A stretch of 64,000 nucleotides of DNA, taken from Paraphysomonas bandaiensis. Taxonomy: Eukaryota; Chrysophyceae. The position numbers were made by a program, and so were the translations under genes. Under the pieces are notes generated by a model. The model saw only the letters and a program-made list of their open reading frames with translations. It did no database searches and was not told the DNA's origin. Numbering within the stretch: position 1 is the first letter of the stretch; every line of letters starts with the position of its first letter. The DNA lies in contig CBFFRP010000132.1 in NCBI GenBank assembly GCA_965644295.1, forward strand, positions 1-64,000, given 5' to 3'. Of the stretch, positions 54,788 to 64,000 are shown piece by piece.

Positions 54788-56080
54788 TTAAGAACCAAAT
54801 TTTAGCTGCTTTGGTGTACTACTTCGACTTCGAATTTTATCCCTCATACTGCTAGCGTGGTATTTCGCACTTTCGAATCTCTCGCGAACTTCCGCGCTAT
54901 TTTCTAACCGGTGCTGCGCACGAATAATATGACACTCACCAACATTTCTCCCGATGCAGACAGACACGAAGCTCGCAGGGAAAAAACCAGCCTCAATAGA
55001 GTGCCGAAATCCCGATGACATATCGCCGCATTCTTCATCGTTCTCGGTACAGGAAGAATAATCGGTCCATGCTACCTCCCAGCTCTCGCCGTAAGACATC
55101 GTCAATTCCTCCTCCTCCGCAATATCACGTGTAGCTACATACGCAATGTTAAGTGGGGCATGATCTAGCTGCTCCAAATCATTGGGAGACCATTCCAACA
55201 TGGACTTCTCATCCCCAACTCCACCGTCAGAGCTCTCCCACTCGTGCCATTTCACCTCTACGTTTGACGATACTCCTCCGTGGTTGATCATTGCCCCAAG
55301 GCCAGTGGGAAGCAGGGCCACATCCGAGTTCTCAGAGCAAAGGCAGTAATTAAGCAGCACCGAGTGGTTAGTCGTCTTCTGAACTTCATGCTTCGGCAAC
55401 ACCAGGACAGGAGATATCGATACAACGTCGCCCTTCTTGTGTGCCCGTTTCGTGAATACACCTTTACCAGCCATGGGAATAGTAGACACTTTCACATATA
55501 TGTCAGTCAGACAGTGTCCCGACTTCTCAAGCTCTTGAATCGATTTTGAATTCAGACTCCTTGAAGTGTCGACCTCCACATCCATGTTGTCGATACTTTC
55601 ACTGCCGACGATGAGTTCTTCTCCCGCTCTGATAATCCGAGTTGCATCTATACGAGTAGTTTGCGAAGCAGACATATCATTCTCACTGTCAATAAAGTAT
55701 AGTTGTTCATCACTGTCGTAATTAAGGTCAACATTTCCCGGTCTAGAATCGTTGTAATAAATCTGCATTCCAGTGCCAAACACGATTAGAGAGTTTCCGA
55801 TTTCCTCAGCCTCAAAAACAGAGTGAAATAGCTGTGTGTTTAGAACTGATTTCGTAGTAATAGACAGCGTAGGCATTTTATCTATAACATCACCGCTTGA
55901 GTAATCTTTGCCCGCATATACACTCGTCACTTGGCCCGGGCGATGACCTTTAGCTAGATATAGCCCGCACTCGCGAGAAGCACTTGACCCAACACAAAAG
56001 ACGCCCGCCAGCAGCACACATATATATAACATGCTTCGAAACTTTATATGAATGTGTGCATTATTTCTAGATCCGCTCAT
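54788..56080 (-). CDS. SET-domain protein with signal peptide, paralogue B
   Basis: Single exon, 430 aa from the ATG at 56080. The next in-frame ATG (56032) would start directly at the signal peptide MLYICVLLAGVFCVGSSAS, so the true start may be there. Layout is as in paralogue A: a first degenerate SET-like module (about 35-160), then the shared core with GKGVFTKRAHKKGD, GLGAMINHGG and EEELTMSYGESWE, then a divergent Cys-containing C-terminus (FFPASFVSVCIGRNVGEC). The shared 446-bp core differs from paralogue A at one base that I could see (52508/55323), which suggests recent gene conversion. Confidence 0.78.
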   Translation of the reverse strand: MSGSRNNAHIHIKFRSMLYICVLLAGVFCVGSSASRECGLYLAKGHRPGQVTSVYAGKDYSSGDVIDKMPTLSITTKSVLNTQLFHSVFEAEEIGNSLIVFGTGMQIYYNDSRPGNVDLNYDSDEQLYFIDSENDMSASQTTRIDATRIIRAGEELIVGSESIDNMDVEVDTSRSLNSKSIQELEKSGHCLTDIYVKVSTIPMAGKGVFTKRAHKKGDVVSISPVLVLPKHEVQKTTNHSVLLNYCLCSENSDVALLPTGLGAMINHGGVSSNVEVKWHEWESSDGGVGDEKSMLEWSPNDLEQLDHAPLNIAYVATRDIAEEEELTMSYGESWEVAWTDYSSCTENDEECGDMSSGFRHSIEAGFFPASFVSVCIGRNVGECHIIRAQHRLENSAEVRERFESAKYHASSMRDKIRSRSSTPKQLKFGS

Positions 56081-56239
56081 CAGCTGCAGCACTCAGCCGT
56101 GATGTGATGCGTGATGTCCATGTTGTGATGGGGGTTAAAAAAACATCCACAACACGCACTGCACCTGAAATATATAGATGGGAAATACATCCATGTATTA
56201 CATAATACGGCAGTGAATGAGGTTATACTGTCCGAACTA

Positions 56240-56870
56240 CGAGCTCGAGCGGCGGGGAATGTCCATGCCATGATGGACGATATGTGAATGATAAACTAAC
56301 TGGAGTATTCGGGCCTCAATCAACGCATGAGTCTCTGTGTGCTGCTGTAGCTGAGCCACTTGTCCACACGTTCATTGCAGGATATGATGTGGACTTCATA
56401 TGTTGTGGATAGACAGTCACTGGAAAGACTCACGCAATGCTTGGCCCGCCAAATTCTATGGCTAGTGCTACAGCAAGCATGCCCTTAGATTCAAAGACTA
56501 CTCTTACCGGTGATGCCATTATTCGAGGCGAGCATGATATTTTATTGAGTTATGAGTTTCGCAGACCAAACAGTTTGCGACCTATTAAATGATAAAGCGC
56601 CGTGCTTTGTTGATGATAAACATCACCTACATGTACATAAATCTAAAGGGAGCTACTAAACGACCCATTTTATCTGCCGCCGATATGGTACTCATGACAT
56701 CTGCAGTTGAACTAGACTATCGACAGGAACGCGTATGAATGATACATTAGTCGATCTCCCTGTGTTGCTGTGTTTACCTTATCTGTCTCGAATCTCAATG
56801 GCGAAGTGTAGCTCCCTGTTATCAGAGTAATATGCTAGTCATCTATTTAACGGTGAGTGTAGTTTCGTGA
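56240..56870 (+). pseudogene. Kinesin motor-domain pseudogene
   Basis: Conceptual translation shows kinesin blocks in order but in shifting frames: YVNDKLTGVFGPQSTHES, AEPLVHTFIAGYDVDF, the nucleotide loop region with a TAG (56410-56412) where the Gln of GQTGxGKT belongs, TGKTHAMLGPP, a shifted VCDLLNDKAP block (56573), and, after another shift, MNDT then SRSP...VFTLSVSNLNGE (56735-56800), equivalent to the MNxTSSRSH switch I region. At least one nonsense and two frameshift changes inactivate it. The C-terminal part is missing. Confidence 0.8.
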
Positions 56871-56932
56871 GAGTAGAGCCCAGTGTTTTGACCTCATGGG
56901 AAGCGGTCTTATACAATAAATGCAACAGGAAA

Positions 56933-57980
56933 CAGGGCTGAGTAACAATTAATTGCAATTATTAGTTACAGCTCGCGCAATTACAGTAACAATTTAATTG
57001 GAAATTATTGTCTAATTAGCTTAGTTACTCATTACAACTGTACTTGCAGTCCACAGAAGTCTATTAACGCGCAAGAATATATAAGGGCCTCCAATCGATG
57101 AGGTGCCATCTTTGCGCAGATAACTCATTTTGATTATTGATCTACTGGAAAGCCTTTCTACACAACTAGTAGTGGAGTAAACGTGCTTCAAGTAGCGGTA
57201 GTTAATCGGTTAAATCGTGTCTTCTCGTCAGTGAGTCGACACCATCAGAATACGGTTGAGCTGCGCCTTCTCAGGTCGAGTGAGGGTGTTCTCCAATATG
57301 CTTTGGACTTTTACAACAGCATTTTTGAAAAGGTCTGATTCGCACATCACTAAGATCGGCCTGTTCGGCGCCATCTTTCTGGAGAATCATCGAAACTTTT
57401 TAGAACTCTCTTAAATCCCCTGTCAAGTGCTCTACTTTAGCATGATGCTTTTTGTGTTACTGCATTTGAGATTAATTTGTTGACCTCGTTGTCAAAATTG
57501 CACCTTCTCAGATATTGGTAAGAATATGATTGTGAAACTACTTTTATTATAAATATCTAAGTTTTATTGAGCATTACATGTAATTATACGCTATGGATCG
57601 AGCTGAACTTAGTCTCTTGTAGCTCAAGGTCAAGAGGAAAGAAACGTAATCGACCTTACAAAGAAAAACAGTACCTTTCAAAACGTTGAAAAGAAATATT
57701 ATGCAATGATGAGAGGCCAACCTTCACATCATTTTATTAACCGTTATAAGGGTGATGGCCATGAAAAGGGTAATAAATGGCTATCGTCCTCACTGTTTTA
57801 CAAGTTCTAATTATAATATGTCCTATTAGGGTTAGAGTTAAATACGAAATAGTAATTAATTAATTGCAACCTTTCAGCGAGCAATTAAATTGTAATTATT
57901 ACGTATATTTCATGTTGTGCAATTTAATTGCAACACACACCGCTAATATATATTATTCAATAAAATTGTTATGCAACCCT
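56933..57980. mobile_element. Longer hAT-like element, degraded
   Basis: The left end CAGGGCTGAGTAACAATTAATTGCAATTATTAG and a degraded right end (GTTATGCAACCCT) match the MITE at 42457-43029. Shared interior blocks include GGGCCTC(C/T)AATCGA(T/A)GAGGTGCCAT and GTCTTCTCGT(T/C)AGTGAGTCGACACCATCA. It is about twice as long, and the extra part (57250-57480) might be a transposase relic, though no frame is intact. No target duplication was found. Confidence 0.5.
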
Positions 57981-58263
57981 CTGATAGTTTCATTAAATAT
58001 AAGATAGTATATATGAATAATTTTGGTTCATCGAAATAACTTTAAGAATTTTATAGGAGAGTTAGAACACCACATTAAATATATAATATAATGCTGCATG
58101 TGATTTATTATTGAAGTAGTGACACCCAGCCCTTTCAGGGTTTGGGCCATGTCGTGCTTATCAGGATTGTGTGCTTCATCTCATACACTCATAATTCGAG
58201 TTAGTTGCACAAGCAGGGATTACGCATGTTTTATATAAATGTGATGATGATGCTACTACTTGA

Positions 58264-59440
58264 TACGTATATAACACGGATAATAGGTATATATATTATA
58301 CAGGCAGTAAATAATTATTTTTACCTGAATTGGGTTCAACAGAACGCTCATATTAGCACCAGGAAACATTCAACTTCAACAATCAGTTCAACAAAAACTC
58401 TATTCTATCTTAATTCTGACATTGGCAGTTACTTGAATATGATTCATTATATTACTACACAATTTTAGGGACCAGAATCATCTATACTATTAAATCCATC
58501 CGTATAGACTTTTAGCATCTGATAATGGAAAGAAGATGCCTCGTGCAACTACAATTTTTTACAATTACCCTGACACTTATGTACAAGTTTAAATACCTTG
58601 CAGTTGCCATTCCCTTAGTATCCTTCTGTGGTAGTAGTATATTTCTTGCAGATATTATTGAATTTTAAGGATTTATTGTTCGTTTTAATTATTCTAGAAT
58701 TTTTATGTTATACCATAAACTTGAAACGATACTTTATTTACTTAATGTTAACCAGGGAATACCTATTCCCTCTTAACAGCAAGCAAGCTACATATAGCTA
58801 TACATTCTAGACATTGGTTTTCAACATTATGAGGAGAACTAAGAACTAAGGGAGAGTATCGTCCTTCGTCCAAATTTAAAACTCGGGCTTTTGACCCTTA
58901 GTTCAAAATTCTGAGCGGGCGATGTAGCCTTTTTATTATCAGTATTTCAATATTATAACTATACTTAACAAAAAACAATGAACATAAAGCACTTTATCAT
59001 AATTGTACGCTTTTAGAAATGATAACTTGATAATATTATGATGTAGTAGTCTTTTGGCCAGGTGACCCTCATTAATTGCCAAAACCCTTTTGCTAAATGT
59101 ATCTCTCCTGTACAATTAGATGATTTACAAACACATCAAAAAGTAATAATATATCGACCAATAGCCCAATGTGTTGTTAGTGGGAAACTTTAATCCGAAC
59201 TTGGAGTGTTTATTAATCTGCTCCTGAAAGTTGACTCACCATTGAAGTTTCCCTAAAATTGTGTGTATTCAAGTAACTGCCAATGTCGTAATTAAGATAG
59301 AATAGAGTTTTTGTTGAACTGAATGTTGAGTTGAATGTATATTTTCCCGGTGCTAATATGAGCGTTCTGTTGAACCCAATTCAGGTAAAAATATAATTAT
59401 TTACAGCCTGCATATACCTATTATCCGTATTATATACGTA
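58264..59440. repeat. 1.2-kb element with about 200-bp inverted arms
   Basis: The left arm (58264-58470) and right arm (59251-59440) are close inverted copies; both contain CCTGAATTGGGTTCAACAGA and ACATTGGCAGTTACTTGAAT. They start with TACGTATATAA and end at AATTTTAGGG. The 780-bp centre has no convincing gene. It is probably a foldback-type non-autonomous transposon. Confidence 0.65.
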
Positions 59441-59598
59441 CCAATTACTGAACCGAACACACGTTGCAGCTCCTATACGTGTGTTTTCAAGGATCTAAAT
59501 GCAGACGGATACAAATATTGAAGTTATGTAATAATATGAACTTAGTCGTCCATCCAGTAGACATAATGAATCATATTAGTATGAGTAACATAGTTACT

Positions 59599-60399
59599 TT
59601 ACCATTCATCATCTGATACAAAATCACCTCCATGACCTTCTACTGTAGTAAAAAAACCATCATCGCTTTTTTCATCCACTTCTGTATCTGGAGCTTGATA
59701 TGTAAGCCCCAGGGCTCTACTAGTACTAACTACACGCCTAACTAACGGCTCCAACGAGTGCACAACTTCCGGAAACACTGCATCAAAGAGCGAATTGATT
59801 ACTTCCACCCGTCGTGTGTTGACTGGCTCAAGGGAAGAATACAAATCTATATCTGAGGTAGTGTCACCTTCCCCACTTCCACTATTATCTATTACAATAG
59901 TTTCTTCGAGTATTCCATTTTGCACGAACACTTCGTCTTCAACAGCAACACAAGGAAAGGGTTGAGAAATCTGGCGACCGGTAACTCGGAGATCTGCGTT
60001 GTCAGTAATACTCGGCTCACAGGATTCCCTTAGTCCAGAAGCATCACAGCTAACAGCTGGAGTACGAAAGAAAATACAACCTTCCTCCGTGCCATCTTTG
60101 TCGCTGATGTCTTGAATGCGCTCCCCTATTATTCCCAGGTACGGAAACTGGCGTTGCCATGAAAACAACTCATCATCCATCACCTCCTCGTTGTGTGCAT
60201 CATATCCGCGAGAGAACTCACGAATTTCTTTAGGATAAGGACAGCCTCTCTGTTTCTCTTCAAAGGCAGAGAATAGTCGAGTCTCCAGATCCACCAGCAT
60301 GAGCTGCGTGCGCTCTGTTTCTCTCTCCGCTAATCGTGCTATGGATTCTTCGAAATCCATTTCAATAAAGCCGGAGCAATGGTTCAAACTAAATGACAT
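59599..60399 (-). CDS. Hypothetical acidic protein
   Basis: Single exon, 266 aa, ATG at 60399 (a second Met 13 residues in is also possible). The N-terminal about 50 residues are helical and charged (ESIARLAERETERTQLMLVD), the middle is acidic and Ser/Thr-rich, a hydrophobic helix-like segment (RRVEVINSLFDAVFPEVVHS) lies near residue 200, and the end is acidic (FVSDDEW). No domain is recognised. It is divergent from the Cache/VWA gene 340 bp away. Composition and length make a real gene likely. Confidence 0.6.
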   Translation of the reverse strand: MSFSLNHCSGFIEMDFEESIARLAERETERTQLMLVDLETRLFSAFEEKQRGCPYPKEIREFSRGYDAHNEEVMDDELFSWQRQFPYLGIIGERIQDISDKDGTEEGCIFFRTPAVSCDASGLRESCEPSITDNADLRVTGRQISQPFPCVAVEDEVFVQNGILEETIVIDNSGSGEGDTTSDIDLYSSLEPVNTRRVEVINSLFDAVFPEVVHSLEPLVRRVVSTSRALGLTYQAPDTEVDEKSDDGFFTTVEGHGGDFVSDDEW

Positions 60400-60738
60400 T
60401 CATTTATGTAATTCAACCAAGAAGTCACTTACTACACCTTCGTACCTACCTGCATACCTACCTGCCTACATACATACATACAACGTACTACGATCGTAGT
60501 TACGGTATTTCCACAAAGAACCAAATATTTCATCAAGTGAACCATGCTGTATGTGGACGTATCCCTCCCATATACATGTATATCGGGCCGGTATCCATGT
60601 GGAGATGTAATCTGGATATATAAACATGCATTCCATCCATATCGACATTACCTGACATATATGTAATGACTCCTGCGCGTTAGTTGTGTACAGTGTAGAT
60701 TGCAGCCGTCAATCACGTCTGTTCAGCTGTATCTGTCG
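60400..60738. promoter_or_regulatory. Divergent intergenic region with small microsatellite
   Basis: Lies between the divergent hypothetical protein and the Cache/VWA gene. A short CCTA/CATA repeat tract is at about 60445-60482. No specific promoter element could be assigned. Confidence 0.35.
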
Positions 60739-63462
60739 ATGCAGGACAGTGTCCCCAGCTCTCAGCAGAAGCACTCGCTCGTGACGGTTGTCGCCTGTCG
60801 ATTCAGTTTTACTTTTGCAGTGGGGGTTTTACTGATAACAATATCTGCGCTAGTTTATCAGAACATATATACGGACGTGTGGTTACGTGAACTGGAGAGA
60901 GAGCTCATCGAAATAGAGGAAGATGGATTCAGCGCCGAAGTAAATGTTGTCGCTGCGAATATTGCTTTGCAGTACGCTAGTTCTGTAGCTGACATAAACG
61001 CAACTCACTACTATGCCGAACAAGTGTTTAATGGGAAGCTGCCCATTCGGAAATACTATCCTAATTTCTATGGCGTTAACGATTCATCGTGCCCCTACAT
61101 TGATCCCAATGTAAGTGAGCTCAATGAATACAGTGTTTGGTATAGCAACCGAAGTTGTGATGAATCTGATAACATGTACCTTCAAAACTCATCGATTTTA
61201 GATAACGTTCATCGTGTAATAAAAGGTGCGAACCCGTATTACATTGAGTCATACTTAGGAACTGTGGATGGCATGTTTCGATCATTTCCTCACCGCAACT
61301 TGGAAAACCTGGCGACCCTTTCTTACACCTGCGCGGGTACAGATGAGTGGGTACGTGGATTTGACCCTCGCTGTGCGTCATGGTATTGGAACTCTGTGCA
61401 GGACCCGACAGAAGTGTTCTTCTATGGTCCTCTGGAAAGTAATATTGTGAAGAGTTTGACAGTAGTGCTCTCTCGTGCCGTACATCGAAACACAACCATT
61501 ATTGGCGCTGTAGCTTGGAATGTTGATCTCAGCATCGTAACGAATGGAATAAATGATGTTGGTGGAAAGAGTGTGGGATACAACTATGTGATAGATTCCG
61601 ATGGCTTGGTTGTTCTCTATAACGGGGATGTATCTCCATGTGGTCGTTGTCACATAACTGAAGCAGAATTTGGTACGAAAGTGACGAAAGAAAGCATGGC
61701 ATTTGATGAAATATCAATTGATGTGGTACTTGGAAATGAAGGCTCGTCATCGTTTAGAAAAAATAACAAGAAATTTCATATGCACTTTGCACCTGTCGAA
61801 GGTTCGAGATACCGCTATGTGTCAATAATTCCGGATGCCGTTGTTGTGGAAAGCACGGATGTACTGGTTAAAGACATCACAAATTTACTATTTTTTGGTA
61901 CATTGCTAACTCTGCTCATAGCAGTCGTAGTTATTGCTATAGGGGGTATGTCTGCGATATACCTTGCTGCCGTAGTCGTGAAGCCTATCAATGATTTCAA
62001 CGATTTCTCCATTGATGTGGGTCCCGGAAAACTAGATATTGAACTTGGAAATGTTGAAGGGCACAGCCATTCTGATATTGTGCAAGTAGGAAGACGATTC
62101 CGGTCGTTTATTGAAGCGATGACTTTCTCGAATAAAGAGTTCTATGCACACAACATTGAGAGCGCATATGAGAGTATCCTCCGTGTTGAAGCAGTTATGA
62201 GGGAAATTAACAACCCACGAGGACTCAGTGTGGTACTAAGCAACAAGGCTAACATATTACTGCGGTATTATGAGCTCCGTGATCATTTATCTCTTGCGAA
62301 AAAATGCTTTGATATTGCGATACTGGAAGGTCATCGAGCAATTGAGACTTGTACAACGGAGGAAGATGAGAGGTACTGCACAATTACCCTGGCGGGACGC
62401 TATGGAAATTTAGGTGCCTACTATATGGACACCAGGGAGTACGATAATAGTATCGCGGCTTATGAAATGGCCATAATGCTGCACGGGAAAGCCGCGGATA
62501 AGATCGGAGAAATACGCGCACGTGGGAATCTCGGAAAGGCCTATTTGGACATGGGCCGCCTTAATGAGGCTGATGAAATCTTCAGAGAAGCGTTTGATTG
62601 TGCTGTGCATAGTTTTGCCTCTCTCGGCACAGATCGTGCCCGAGAAGTTCTACAGTACGCTTCAATGAATATGGGAATACTGCTATGTTGTACTGAGGAG
62701 TATGAGGAAGCCAGAAAATTTTTCACTTATTCCTTGGAACTGTCCAAGACTATACACAGACTAATTAAATTGAAGTGTTTGAAAGAGCTGAGTGAGGTGT
62801 ACATGCATTTATCACATCCAGATGCCGAAGAAATGGGTAACTCAATTTCTCAAGATTTGACGCAATATGATGCTGTGCGCAAGCGCCACTTTCATTTTCT
62901 TGTTGATGTTTCAAGTCGAATGACAAACGAAACGATGGCATTTTATCACGACAAGTTATTCTATATCATAACGAATTTGTGTACGATGAAGGATTACGTA
63001 TCCGCAACAGTTTATAATAACAACACCCGAAGAATAGTATCTAAAGAAGTTGTTGGAAGGCATAGATCGAATCTACTGCAAAGAATTACTCGCGAAACTT
63101 ATAACTTCCGTGGGACAGCCTCATTTTATGATGCGCTTGAACGATCGATTGTAAGTATTCGAAAGGATTCAATCGGAAGTGGAGATCAGTGGATCATAGC
63201 TTTATCAAATGCTAGAGACAACTCTTCGGTCAAAGATTTCGAAAATTTACCGTCCATTATTCAAAGGTGTAAAATTAATATTGTCATGATTACAGACAAG
63301 GTATTTTGGAATTTGGAGAGAGTTGACAGGTTGTTAAGTGCATGTCGATTTGGCCTACGAATATCGCAAGAAGGAGGTGAAATAAGTGATATTAAACGTG
63401 CTTTTGAAGCTGCTGATTCAAGTCTTGTCACCGTGAGTCATACGACCATGGAAACACTGTAA
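60739..63462 (+). CDS. Receptor-like protein: Cache, HAMP-like, TPR and VWA domains
   Basis: Single exon, 907 aa from the first in-frame ATG (60739). Residues about 22-42 are a membrane segment (FAVGVLLITISALVY). About 60-370 form an extracellular Cache-type sensor with several NxS/T sites and the motif GFDPRCASWYWNSVQDP, comparable to the YDPRxRPWY motif of Cache/alpha2delta proteins. A second membrane segment (about 383-415) is followed by VVVKPINDFNDF, a HAMP-like linker, then TPR repeats (about 553-680, for example AYYMDTREYDNSIAAYEMAI) and a VWA-like domain (about 715-890) starting HFHFLVDVSSRM. Its metal site would be DxSxR rather than DxSxS. No kinase or cyclase output domain is present. 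It is probably a ligand sensor signalling through protein contacts. Confidence 0.75.
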   Translation: MQDSVPSSQQKHSLVTVVACRFSFTFAVGVLLITISALVYQNIYTDVWLRELERELIEIEEDGFSAEVNVVAANIALQYASSVADINATHYYAEQVFNGKLPIRKYYPNFYGVNDSSCPYIDPNVSELNEYSVWYSNRSCDESDNMYLQNSSILDNVHRVIKGANPYYIESYLGTVDGMFRSFPHRNLENLATLSYTCAGTDEWVRGFDPRCASWYWNSVQDPTEVFFYGPLESNIVKSLTVVLSRAVHRNTTIIGAVAWNVDLSIVTNGINDVGGKSVGYNYVIDSDGLVVLYNGDVSPCGRCHITEAEFGTKVTKESMAFDEISIDVVLGNEGSSSFRKNNKKFHMHFAPVEGSRYRYVSIIPDAVVVESTDVLVKDITNLLFFGTLLTLLIAVVVIAIGGMSAIYLAAVVVKPINDFNDFSIDVGPGKLDIELGNVEGHSHSDIVQVGRRFRSFIEAMTFSNKEFYAHNIESAYESILRVEAVMREINNPRGLSVVLSNKANILLRYYELRDHLSLAKKCFDIAILEGHRAIETCTTEEDERYCTITLAGRYGNLGAYYMDTREYDNSIAAYEMAIMLHGKAADKIGEIRARGNLGKAYLDMGRLNEADEIFREAFDCAVHSFASLGTDRAREVLQYASMNMGILLCCTEEYEEARKFFTYSLELSKTIHRLIKLKCLKELSEVYMHLSHPDAEEMGNSISQDLTQYDAVRKRHFHFLVDVSSRMTNETMAFYHDKLFYIITNLCTMKDYVSATVYNNNTRRIVSKEVVGRHRSNLLQRITRETYNFRGTASFYDALERSIVSIRKDSIGSGDQWIIALSNARDNSSVKDFENLPSIIQRCKINIVMITDKVFWNLERVDRLLSACRFGLRISQEGGEISDIKRAFEAADSSLVTVSHTTMETL

Positions 63463-63839
63463 TTCACCCTTATATCTGTATATATATATATATATATATG
63501 GGTTTTTGTCAAAATTAGTGTTGTTTTATGAATACTTATCTTTGTGTAATGAACACGACCTAGCAGCCCACAATTAATTTATTTATCTTTTAATTTATTA
63601 CGAGTTACAATGAATTCTTATTTATACGTTAGCTAGCAATGTAACGCCTGTGCATCGTTCACTTGAAGAAAGTTGTTTCATTTGCTTGTGATAGAGCTTC
63701 AATGCGCAACAAGCCAGAGAACCTGCAGAATACAATAAAATACTCATTCGTTTAATTATGATGCGACTGATATATGGAAATATTATTCAACCAAGTCAAT
63801 TTGGTGGAAAAAACTAGTCAATTCAATAAATGACTCAAC
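63463..63839. other. 3' flank with TA microsatellite
   Basis: A (TA)n run is at about 63478-63500. The rest is AT-rich with no gene. Confidence 0.4.
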
Positions 63840-64000
63840 CTAGTCAAGCACCAATGCAACCACTTCTGCTCTATCACTCAAAGTAAACACAGTGAGCAAG
63901 CAGAATGTTGATATACCTGACTTCAAAATTTTGAGTCCTAAGGTGAGTCCTATGCTTGACTTCAGAAGGCAGCCCAATACCCCGGATACCTCTTTTAGGT
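63840..64000. repeat. Copy of the 12708-type TIR family (cut by window edge)
   Basis: CAAGCACCAATGCAACCACT, TGCTCTATCACTCAAAGTAA and CAGTGAGCAAGCAGAATGTTGATAT match 12769-12840. The part from 63930 (ATTTTGAGTCCTAAGGTGA...) matches the reverse complement of about 12945-13015. Confidence 0.6.

Noticed and set aside
1-64000. CRISPR arrays, operons or bacterial contamination
   Set aside because: The direct repeats here are microsatellites, LTRs or segmental duplications; genes have spliceosomal introns and eukaryotic domains.
1-64000. tRNA or rRNA genes
   Set aside because: I looked for B-box-like GGTTCGANNCC sequences. The few partial matches lie inside coding sequence or lack arms. A tRNAscan run would settle it.

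Overview
The window is nuclear DNA from a eukaryotic microbe, most likely a stramenopile (ochrophyte or a close relative; the species is not identified). The evidence is the stramenopile-type actins, a myosin with IQ, ankyrin and FYVE-like modules (an arrangement known mainly from oomycetes and relatives), AT-rich intergenic DNA, short GT-AG introns (43-141 nt) and abundant Ty1/copia, Ty3/gypsy and TIR elements. No prokaryotic gene organisation, CRISPR array or tRNA gene was seen.

Layout. 1-9645: a tandem array with a 4058-bp period. Each unit holds the 3' part of a copia element (+) and a gene for a signal-bearing ankyrin/JmjC-like protein (-). 9870-11000: actin gene 1 (+). 11100-15300: repeat-rich DNA with several TIR-element relics and a C-rich island. 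15316-16461: UBX-domain membrane protein (-). 17000-18537: mitochondrial citrate synthase (+, four exons). 18971-32950: a three-layer nest, with a gypsy element (24331-32710) inside the 3' LTR of a copia element (19006-32844), itself inside a small TIR element. 33800-39345: more relics, then a 1788-bp tandem duplication that leaves a truncated actin beside the complete actin gene 2 (-). Actin genes 1 and 2 are inverted duplicates about 27 kb apart. 39499-40073: a long TATG microsatellite. 40204-42079: secreted GxGYxYP-family protein. 42457-44110: hAT-like MITEs. 44151-45028: organellar ribosome recycling factor (-), separated by a second TATG array from the divergent myosin gene (45721-50428). 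51982-56080: two SET-domain paralogues (-) sharing a nearly identical core. 56240-56870: a decayed kinesin motor. 56933-59440: TIR elements. 59599-60399: an unrecognised acidic protein (-), divergent from a large receptor-like gene (60739-63462) with Cache, HAMP-like, TPR and VWA modules.

How it works together. The conserved genes are unrelated housekeeping and signalling genes (cytoskeleton, TCA cycle, organellar translation, membrane UBX protein). There is no operon-like pathway. The dominant theme is genome dynamics: nested retrotransposition, tandem duplications with breakpoints inside repeats or genes, gene-conversion-like homogenisation, and pseudogenes. The least conventional proteins are the Cache/TPR/VWA receptor, the JmjC-like protein with Gln and Asn at the HxD positions, and the signal-bearing SET proteins.
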